Assembly (NCBI GenBank): GCA_003719395.1
Contig: RHMC01000006.1
Coordinates: 1-64,000 of the forward strand
DNA from: Streptomyces altiplanensis
GTDB lineage: Bacteria > Actinomycetota > Actinomycetes > Streptomycetales > Streptomycetaceae
Direction: 5' to 3'
DNA: 64,000 nt
In this document: positions 57,795 through 64,000 of the stretch, in pieces
Numbering within the stretch: position 1 is the stretch's first letter
Layout: every line of letters begins with the position of its first letter
Position numbers and translations under genes: made by a program
The notes under the pieces: generated by a model
Seen by the model: the letters and a program-made list of their open reading frames with translations, nothing else
Told to the model about the DNA's origin: nothing
Databases searched by the model: none

Positions 57795-58833
57795 CCGCGG
57801 GCGGTCCCGGGCGAGCCACCGTGCGGACACCCGCTGCCCGACGGGTACGCGGCCGACGGGCGGGCCCGCGCTGCCGGGCAGGGCGGACCGGCGCAAGCTG
57901 GCACGGCGGGTGAAACGGCGGCGGCAGCGGTCGGCCGTGAAAGAGATACCGATCCTCATCACGGTGGCGCTGCTGATCGCGCTCGTACTCAAGACCTTCC
58001 TGGTACAGGCCTTCGTGATCCCGTCCGGCTCGATGGAGCAGACGATCCGGATCGGCGACCGGGTGCTGGTCGACAAGCTGACACCGTGGTTCGGGTCGAA
58101 GCCGCAGCGCGGTGACGTCGTGGTCTTCAAGGACCCCGGCGGCTGGCTGCAGGAGGAGAAGACCGGCGTCCAGGACGATCCGGTGGTCGTCAAGCAGATC
58201 AAGGAAGCCCTGACGTTCATCGGACTGCTGCCGTCCGAGGACGAGCAGGACCTGATCAAGCGGGTGGTCGCGGTAGGCGGGGACACCGTCACGTGCTGCG
58301 ACAAGGACGGGCGGGTCACCGTCAACGGCGTACCGCTCGCGGAGCCGTACCTGAATCCCGGCGACCGCCCCTCCGAGCTGGAATTCGATGTGGTGGTGCC
58401 CGCCGGGCGGCTCTTCGTGATGGGGGACCACCGGTCGAACTCCGCCGATTCCCGCTTCCACCTGGACGAGGAGTTCCAGGGCACCGTCGGGGAGGAGAAG
58501 GTCGTCGGGCGCGCCGTCGTCATCGCGTGGCCCTTCGGGCACTGGCGGAAGCTGGAGGAGCCCGGGACGTACGCGACGGTCCCTGACGCGCGCGCCGGGG
58601 CGGCCTCGGCGGCCGGACCGTCGAATAGGGTGTCGTCCCAGGATCCGAACGCGGTGATCCTGCTCCCGACCCCTGCGGAACTCCCGCTCGTTATGGGAGT
58701 GGTGGGCCTGCGCCTGACATGGCGCGGGCGGTGGAACGGAGTGAGGAGTGGATGTGGGGGATTTGGCGGTCGGCGCACGATCCGAACGCGACGAGCCCGA
58801 GGAACGACCGGAGTCACCCGCAGCCGTGACTGA
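57787..58833 (+). CDS. sipX: Type I signal peptidase, second of four (SipX-like)
   Basis: From ATG 57787, overlapping sipW by 8 bp. A basic N-tail (RRKLARRVKRRRQR), membrane helix (IPILITVALLIALVLKTFLV), box B IPSGSMEQTI, DRVLVDKLTPWFGSKPQRGD, box D DLIKRVVAVGGDTV with the catalytic Lys, box E MGDHRSNSADSR. A second, C-terminal hydrophobic segment (ELPLVMGVVGL) suggests two membrane anchors. The frame as given ends at 58833, overlapping sipY by 86 bp; one further indel would end it at the TGA at 58742-58744 (about 319 residues), which fits the known SipX size better. Confidence 0.9.
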   Translation: MGNRGRSRASHRADTRCPTGTRPTGGPALPGRADRRKLARRVKRRRQRSAVKEIPILITVALLIALVLKTFLVQAFVIPSGSMEQTIRIGDRVLVDKLTPWFGSKPQRGDVVVFKDPGGWLQEEKTGVQDDPVVVKQIKEALTFIGLLPSEDEQDLIKRVVAVGGDTVTCCDKDGRVTVNGVPLAEPYLNPGDRPSELEFDVVVPAGRLFVMGDHRSNSADSRFHLDEEFQGTVGEEKVVGRAVVIAWPFGHWRKLEEPGTYATVPDARAGAASAAGPSNRVSSQDPNAVILLPTPAELPLVMGVVGLRLTWRGRWNGVRSGCGGFGGRRTIRTRRARGTTGVTRSRD

Positions 58834-59671
58834 TGACGCACGAGGCGAAGACACGACCAGCAACAGCGCAGGCACCAGCAGCGACGGCATCGGCAGCGCG
58901 GGCCCGAAGAAGCCGCGTTCGTTCTGGAAAGAGCTGCCGCTGCTGATCGGCATCGCGCTCCTGCTCGCCCTGCTGATCAAGACCTTCCTGGTGCAGGCGT
59001 TCTCCATCCCTTCGGACTCGATGCAGAACACCTTGCAGCGGGGCGACCGGGTGCTGGTCGACAAGCTGACGCCCTGGTTCGGCTCTGAGCCGCAGCGCGG
59101 CGAGGTCGTGGTGTTCCACGACCCGGGCGGCTGGCTGGAGAACACCGCGGCGCCGGAGCCGAACATCGCCCAGAAGTTCCTCAGCTTCATCGGCCTGATG
59201 CCGTCCGCGGAGGAGAAAGACCTGATCAAGCGGGTCATCGCGGTCGGCGGGGACACGGTCGAGTGCAAGAAGAACGGGCCGGTCGAGGTGAACGGGAAGG
59301 CGCTCGACGAGAAGTCGTTCGTCTTCCCCGGCGACACCCCGTGCAACGACGAGCCGTTCGGACCGCTCAAGGTGCCCGACGGCCGGATCTGGGTGATGGG
59401 CGACCACCGGCAGAACTCGCTGGACTCGCGTTACCACCAGGAACTGCCCGGCCACGGCACGGTCTCGAACGACGAGGTCGTCGGGCGCGCCGTCGTGGTG
59501 GCGTGGCCGATCGACCGCTGGTCCGTGCTGTCGGTTCCCGGCACCTTCGACCAGCCGGGGCTGAGTGCGGCCGCGATGTCCGCGGCGCCCGGTGCCCTGG
59601 GGCTCGCGGGAGCGGTGCCGCTGGTGCTCTGGCGCAGGCAAAGGCTGACCGGCGGACGTACCGCCGGGTAG
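58748..59671 (+). CDS. sipY: Type I signal peptidase, third of four (SipY-like)
   Basis: A 307-residue signal peptidase. After an acidic Ser/Asn-rich N-tail comes one helix (LPLLIGIALLLALLIKTFLV), box B IPSDSMQNTL (Asp replaces the usual Gly before the catalytic Ser), DLIKRVIAVGGDTVECK (catalytic Lys), box E MGDHRQNSLDSRYH and a C-terminal membrane helix (AAPGALGLAGAVPLVLW). GTG 58748 follows GAGGA. Its close similarity to SipX implies tandem duplication. The frame is intact. Confidence 0.95.
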   Translation: MDVGDLAVGARSERDEPEERPESPAAVTDDARGEDTTSNSAGTSSDGIGSAGPKKPRSFWKELPLLIGIALLLALLIKTFLVQAFSIPSDSMQNTLQRGDRVLVDKLTPWFGSEPQRGEVVVFHDPGGWLENTAAPEPNIAQKFLSFIGLMPSAEEKDLIKRVIAVGGDTVECKKNGPVEVNGKALDEKSFVFPGDTPCNDEPFGPLKVPDGRIWVMGDHRQNSLDSRYHQELPGHGTVSNDEVVGRAVVVAWPIDRWSVLSVPGTFDQPGLSAAAMSAAPGALGLAGAVPLVLWRRQRLTGGRTAG

Positions 59672-59721
59672 GGTGCCGCTCGGATCAGCGATTTTCGATC
59701 TCCGAGGCGGGGAGCGCTGCG

Positions 59722-60462
59722 ATGAGCGGAACAGGACGTACAGAAGGCGGCCGCGGCCGGCTCGGCAACGCATTGTCCGGGCTGGCCGTGGCCGTCGGCT
59801 GTGTGCTCTTCCTCGGCGGCTTCGCCTGGGGAGCGGTGCAGTACAAGCCGTACACGGTCCCGACCGATTCGATGGCCCCCTCGATCAAGGCGGGGGCCCG
59901 GGTGCTCGCCCAGCGCATCGACGGGGGTGAGGTGCGGCGCGGAGACGTGGTGGTCTTCACGGACCCGGTGTGGGGCGATCTGCCGATGGTCAAGCGCGTG
60001 GTCGGGGTCGGCGGCGACAAGATCGCCTGCTGCGACGAGGACGGACGTCTCACGCTGAACGGCAAGCCCCTGGACGAGCCGTATCTGCGGGACGGAGAGC
60101 CGGCGTCGACCACCCCCTTCACCTCCGAGGTGCCCGAGGGGCACCTCTTCCTGCTGGGTGACGAGCGGCGTACGTCGGTGGACTCGCGGGGACATATCCA
60201 GGACGCTGCGAAGGGAACGGTTCCGGTGAGCCGTGTGGACTCGCGCGTGGACGCCGTGGCCTGGCCGCCGGGCGGGATGATCGACCGGCCGACGGCCTTC
60301 GCGGCACTGCCCGGCGGGGTTTCGGCGCCGGGGCCGGTCGCCCCCGTGCTGGCCGCTGTGGTGGCGGGCGTGGTGCTGATCTTCGGCGGGGCGGCGTACG
60401 GGCCTGTCGCACAGCGAGTCGGGCGGAGCAAGGCGGGTACCGGTGGACGCGGTGGACGGTGA
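59722..60462 (+). CDS. sipZ: Type I signal peptidase, fourth of four (SipZ-like)
   Basis: A 246-residue, more divergent member: helix GLAVAVGCVLFLGGFAWGAV, box B VPTDSMAPSI with the catalytic Ser, PMVKRVVGVGGDKIACC (catalytic Lys), box E LGDERRTSVDSRGH (LGDER instead of MGDHR), and a C-terminal helix (VAPVLAAVVAGVVLIFGGAA). ATG 59722 follows GGGGAG. It overlaps the Nudix gene by 20 bp, matching the known sipZ-mutT-like arrangement in S. lividans. The frame is intact. Confidence 0.95.
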   Translation: MSGTGRTEGGRGRLGNALSGLAVAVGCVLFLGGFAWGAVQYKPYTVPTDSMAPSIKAGARVLAQRIDGGEVRRGDVVVFTDPVWGDLPMVKRVVGVGGDKIACCDEDGRLTLNGKPLDEPYLRDGEPASTTPFTSEVPEGHLFLLGDERRTSVDSRGHIQDAAKGTVPVSRVDSRVDAVAWPPGGMIDRPTAFAALPGGVSAPGPVAPVLAAVVAGVVLIFGGAAYGPVAQRVGRSKAGTGGRGGR

Positions 60463-61027
60463 GGTGACGGTGGAAGCGGAAATGGCGGCGGCGGGAGCGC
60501 AGGCGGAACCGGAGCCTCGGGCGGAGGCCGGGCCGGAGGCGCAGACGCGGCTCCGGAAGGTCGCGCGGGTGATCCTGCTCGACCCGGACGACCGCGTCCT
60601 GCTGATGCACGGGTACGAGCCGGAGGACCCGGCGAACACCTGGTGGTTCACCCCGGGCGGCGGGCTCGAGGGCGACGAGACACGGGCCGAGGCCGCGCTG
60701 CGCGAACTCGCGGAGGAGACGGGGATCACAGAGGTCGAGCTCGGCCCGGTGATCTGGCAGCGGCACTGCTCGTTCCGGTTCGACGGGCGCCGCTGGGACC
60801 AGGACGAATGGTTCTACCTCGCCCGTACGGCGCAGACCGAGACCGCCCTGGACGGGCTGACCGTACTGGAGCGGCGGAGCGTCGCGGGCCTGAGGTGGTG
60901 GACCTCCGCCGAACTGTCCGCGACGCGTGAGACGGTGTACCCCATCAAGCTCGCCGGGCTGCTGCGTACGCTGCTCGACGAGGGTCCCCCTGGTACGCCG
61001 ATGGTCTTGGCCCCGGAAGTCGCATAG
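60443..61027 (+). CDS. Nudix hydrolase
   Basis: A 194-residue protein with the Nudix box GGGLEGDETRAEAALRELAE followed by ETGI (GX5EX7REUXEEXGU fits), preceded by KVARVILLDPDDRVLLMHGY. Nudix enzymes cleave nucleoside diphosphate-linked compounds; the substrate is unknown. The N-terminal about 30 residues are Ala/Glu-rich and may not be translated if a later start is used. GTG 60443 overlaps sipZ. The frame is intact. Confidence 0.92.
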   Translation: MDAVDGEVTVEAEMAAAGAQAEPEPRAEAGPEAQTRLRKVARVILLDPDDRVLLMHGYEPEDPANTWWFTPGGGLEGDETRAEAALRELAEETGITEVELGPVIWQRHCSFRFDGRRWDQDEWFYLARTAQTETALDGLTVLERRSVAGLRWWTSAELSATRETVYPIKLAGLLRTLLDEGPPGTPMVLAPEVA

Positions 61028-61083
61028 GGGCGCACGGGGCTGGCGCACAATAGTGGGGACGCAAGGCTGAAGGGGAACATGCC

Positions 61084-61392
61084 ATGAGCGCCGAGGACCT
61101 CGAGAAGTACGAGACCGAGATGGAGCTGAAGCTCTACCGGGAGTACCGCGACGTCGTCGGTCTGTTCAAATACGTGATCGAGACCGAGCGGCGTTTCTAC
61201 CTCACCAACGACTACGAGATGCAGGTGCACTCGGTCCAGGGGGAGGTCTTCTTCGAAGTTTCCATGGCGGACGCCTGGGTCTGGGACATGTACAGGCCGG
61301 CGAGGTTCGTCAAGCAGGTACGGGTACTCACGTTCAAGGACGTGAACATCGAGGAGCTCAACAAGAGCGATCTCGAGCTTCCGAGTGGCTGA
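61084..61392 (+). CDS. DUF2469 protein
   Basis: A 102-residue acidic protein conserved across actinobacteria at this locus: MSAEDLEKYETEMELKLYRE, YRDVVGLFKYVIETERRFYL, FFEVSMADAWVWDMYRPARF and VRVLTFKDVNIEELNK. Its function is unknown. Start ATG 61084. The neighbourhood sip-nudix-DUF2469-yraN is strongly conserved. The frame is intact. Confidence 0.95.
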   Translation: MSAEDLEKYETEMELKLYREYRDVVGLFKYVIETERRFYLTNDYEMQVHSVQGEVFFEVSMADAWVWDMYRPARFVKQVRVLTFKDVNIEELNKSDLELPSG

Positions 61393-61474
61393 GTTGTCCA
61401 CAACTGGCGGGTTGTCCACCAAGATCCACTAACTGGCGGTGATCGCGGCACATTCGGTTCCGGAGGTGGACCGG

Positions 61475-61843
61475 ATGAACGCGAAGAACGCCACAGGAGC
61501 TCTCGGCCGGTACGGCGAGGATCTCGCCGCGCGCAAGCTCGTCGAGGGCGGTATGACCGTCCTGGAACGCAACTGGCGCTGCCGGGCGGGAGAGATCGAC
61601 ATCGTCGCCCGGGACGGCGACGCACTGGTCGTCTGCGAGGTCAAGACCCGCAGGGCCGGACCGTTCGAGCACCCGATGCAGGCCGTCAGGACCACGAAGG
61701 CGGGGCGGCTGCGCCATCTCGCCGAGCGCTGGATGCACGAGCACGGGGGGCCGCCGCCGGGTGGAGTGCGTATCGACCTCGTCGGGGTGGTGCTGCCCCG
61801 GCGTGGAGCGCCCGTCGTCGAGCATGCGCGGGGGGTGGCGTGA
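61475..61843 (+). CDS. YraN-family (UPF0102) nuclease-fold protein
   Basis: A 122-residue protein with [40 protein letters not shown] and VCEVKTRR. The E-x-D...ExK pattern is the restriction-endonuclease-like core, resembling Holliday-junction resolvases, though activity is not established for the family. ATG 61475 has GGAGG upstream. It overlaps the comM-like gene by 4 bp, consistent with a DNA-processing operon with dprA. The frame is intact. Confidence 0.93.
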   Translation: MNAKNATGALGRYGEDLAARKLVEGGMTVLERNWRCRAGEIDIVARDGDALVVCEVKTRRAGPFEHPMQAVRTTKAGRLRHLAERWMHEHGGPPPGGVRIDLVGVVLPRRGAPVVEHARGVA

Positions 61844-63471
61844 TGGGGTTCGCGCGTACGTGCTCGGTGGCCCTGGTCGGCGTCGAGGGCGTGGTGGTGG
61901 AGGTCCAGGCCGACCTGGAACCGGGAGTGGCAGCCTTCACGCTGGTGGGGCTGCCGGACAAGAGCCTGGTCGAGAGCCGGGACCGGGTGCGGGCGGCGGT
62001 GGTCAATTCCGGCGCCGAGTGGCCGCAGAAGAAGCTCACGGTGGGGCTCAGTCCGGCCTCCGTACCCAAAAGCGGCTCAGGGTTCGACCTCGCCGTCGCC
62101 GTCGCCGTGCTCGGGGCGACGGAGCGTATCGACCCCAGGGAGATCGCTGACCTGGTGGTGATCGGGGAGCTGGGGCTGGACGGCAGGGTCCGGCCGGTGC
62201 GCGGCATCCTGCCGGCCGTCCTCGCCGCTGCCGAGGCCGGGTACGGCCAGGTCGTCGTGCCGGAACAGACGGCGGCGGAGGCCGCGTTGGTGCCGGGGGT
62301 CTCGGTCCTCGGTGTACGGAGCCTGCGTCAGCTCATCGCTGTGCTGACCGGAGCCGAGGTGCCCGAGGAGGAGCGGGCCGAGGAGGGGCGGCCCGACGCC
62401 ATGCTCGCCGGGCTGATGGTGCCGGGTGCGGGGGTGGGCACCGGGCTGGCCGTCGGTGACCGTGGGGGCGGGGGCGACAGCGCCGTCCTCGGCGGACGTC
62501 GCGGGGCAGTACGCCGCGCGCACGGCCCTGGAGGTCGCTGCCGCCGGAGGCCACCACCTCCTGCTCCACGGGCCGCCGGGCGCCGGCAAGACGATGCTGG
62601 CGGAGCGGATGCCGGCCGTCCTGCCGCCGCTGACCAGGAAGGAGTCTCTGGAGGTGACCGCGGTGCACTCGGTGGCGGGCATCCTGCCACCGGGCGAGCC
62701 GCTGGTCAGGACGGCGCCGTACTGCGCCCCGCACCACTCCGCGACGATGCAGTCGCTCGTCGGAGGAGGCAACGGGCTGCCGAGGCCGGGAGCCGTGTCG
62801 CTCGCGCATCGCGGCATTCTCTTTCTGGACGAGGCGCCCGAGTTCAGCGGGCGGGCCCTGGACTCGTTGCGCCAGCCGCTGGAGTCGGGGCATGTGGTGG
62901 TGGCGCGCAGTGCGGGCGTGGTGCGGCTGCCGCGCCCGCTTCCTGATGGTTCTGGCGGCCAACCCGTGCCCGTGCGGACGGCACACCCTGCACGGTTCGG
63001 GGTGCGAGTGCCCGCCGTCGGCGATCCGCAAGTACCAGGCGCGGCTGTCGGGACCGCTGCTCGACCGGGTCGACCTGCGGGTCGGGGTGGAGCCGGTGCA
63101 ACGCGCCGACCTGCTGGGCCGGGGTGGACGCGGTGAGCCGACGGCGGTGGTCGCGGGGCGCGTACGGGAAGCACGGTGCGCGGGCGGCGGCGCGGCTGGA
63201 AGGCACCCCGTGGAACACCAACAGCGATGTGCCGGGGCATGAACTGCGTACGCGCTGGCAGCCCGCGCCCGGAGCCCTCGGCGCGGCCGAACGGGACATG
63301 GAACGCGGACTGCTGACGGCCCGTGGCCTCGACCGGGTGCTGCGTGTCGCCTGGACCGTCGCCGACCTGGCCGGCTGCGACCGGCCCGACGACCGCCACG
63401 TCGACCTGGCGCTGGAGTTGCGGACCGGCATCGCACGGGGCGCTCCTGCGCTGATCGGAGGCGCGGGATGA
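61840..63471 (+). CDS. ComM/YifB-like Mg-chelatase-family AAA+ ATPase (frameshifted)
   Basis: AAA+ ATPase related to ComM, which promotes branch migration during DNA uptake. The N-terminal domain has [39 protein letters not shown] and [20 protein letters not shown]; Walker A is [20 protein letters not shown]; Walker [11 protein letters not shown]; then [20 protein letters not shown] (zinc-like Cys cluster) and [14 protein letters not shown]. Frame changes occur near 62450, 62935 and 63150. Corrected length is about 543 residues. GTG 61840 or ATG 61843 starts it. It overlaps dprA. Confidence 0.93.
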
Positions 63472-64000
63472 GCGGAACGGTGAGCGGAGGGGCGGTCGAC
63501 GGAGTGGTCGAGGGCTCGGGCGAGGGGCTGCGGGAGGGAGAGCGCGAGAGGGAACGACTGGCCAGGGCGGCGCTGACCCGGGTCATCGAGCCCGGGGACG
63601 AGACCGGTGGGCGGTGGCTGCGGGAGTGCGGCGCGGTGGAGTTGATGCGCAGGCTCACCTCGCTGGAATTCGACGAAGCGGCCGAGGTGCTGACCGGCGT
63701 GACGGGCAAGCGGCTCGGCGGTTACCGGATGCGGGCGGCGGAGGCCGACCCGCGCGGGATCTGGCGGCGGTGGCCGCGGTCGGAGGGCGTTTCGTCTGCC
63801 CCGGTGACGAGGAGTGGCCCGGGCAGCTCGACGATCTGGGGGACGGCAGGCCGGTCGGGCTGTGGGTACGGGGACGGCCGTATCTGCGGATGTGGGCGCT
63901 GCGGTCCGTCGCCGTCGTCGGAGCCCGGGCCTGCACGTCGTACGGGGCGCACATGGCGGCCTCCCTCGGCACCGGGCTCGCGGAGCGCGGCTGGGTCGTG
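63468..64000 (+). CDS. dprA: DNA-processing protein DprA, partial (one frameshift)
   Basis: N-terminal part of DprA/Smf, the ssDNA-binding RecA loader. After an acidic N-tail comes a SAM-like region (RLARAALTRVIEPGD, LTSLEFDEAAEVLTGVTGKR), then FVCPGDEEWPGQLDDLGDGR and the Rossmann-fold start VAVVGARACTSYGAHMAASL. A single-base loss near 63765 separates the two parts. The gene runs off the right edge. It overlaps the comM-like gene by 4 bp. Streptomyces are not known to be naturally competent, so a recombination role is more likely. Confidence 0.92.
   Translation, partial: MSGTVSGGAVDGVVEGSGEGLREGERERERLARAALTRVIEPGDETGGRWLRECGAVELMRRLTSLEFDEAAEVLTGVTGKRLGGYRMRAAEADPRGIWRRWPRSEGVSSAPVTRSGPGSSTIWGTAGRSGCGYGDGRICGCGRCGPSPSSEPGPARRTGRTWRPPSAPGSRSAAGS

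Overview
The window is a chromosomal core segment of a Streptomyces (high-GC actinobacterium). The evidence is very high GC at third codon positions, frequent GTG starts, a conservon signalling operon, a HupS-type HU protein with a lysine-rich tail, NdgR next to leuCD, NsdA, GlcP, a cluster of four type I signal peptidases, and an amtB-glnK-glnD operon with a GlnR-type site. From memory, the gene order follows the S. coelicolor block from about SCO5541 to SCO5604. No prophage, IS element, CRISPR array or large biosynthetic cluster is visible.

Layout. 1-4732 (minus strand): cvnA-B-C-D conservon, entered from its 3' end. 5246-5485: a small peptide gene with a repeated TANPRRT motif. 5584-9254: fumarylacetoacetate hydrolase family gene, gltX, a HAD phosphatase and four tRNA genes (Gln-Glu-Gln-Glu). 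9285-10579: a STAS protein and a MEDS/ATPase regulator. 10655-13577: ndgR divergent from leuCD. 13770-22066: a 75-aa protein, hupS, cofC, plsC-gpsA, ddl, a DUF3515 lipoprotein, an Lrp-type effector domain, thiL-thiD and rpmB. 22320-31314: DegV/DAK-type gene, recG, rsmD, coaD, a coiled-coil protein, DUF177, rpmF, rnc, mutM. 31319-38485: HxlR regulator and flavodoxin-like gene, CAP-domain protein, acylphosphatase, a coiled-coil protein and smc. 38693-52006: glcP, NCS1 permease, ftsY, primase-polymerase-like gene, nsdA, amtB-glnK-glnD, ffh. 52075-64000: methyltransferase, SprT-like metallopeptidase, rpsP-KH-rimM-trmD-rplS, sipWXYZ, Nudix, DUF2469, yraN, comM-like gene and the start of dprA.

How the genes work together. 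The right half gathers translation and protein export: ribosomal proteins, rRNA/tRNA modification, both SRP GTPases (FtsY, Ffh) and the signal peptidases that finish export. Nitrogen sensing (amtB-glnK-glnD), leucine biosynthesis under NdgR, and glucose uptake (GlcP) are metabolic modules. CvnABCD, NsdA and the STAS/MEDS pair are developmental or stress-type regulators.

Sequence quality. About a third of the genes, including essential ones (smc, rnc, trmD, ftsY), are broken by single-base indels. Most are loss of one G from a GG doublet on the coding strand. I read these as consensus errors rather than pseudogenes, and I give full spans for such genes with the frame changes noted. The best candidates for something undescribed are the TANPRRT peptide gene, the TTA-containing STAS gene with its MEDS partner, the SprT-like gene behind an ECF-type promoter, the paired repeats over the glcP promoter, and the 20-bp palindrome upstream of rpmB.
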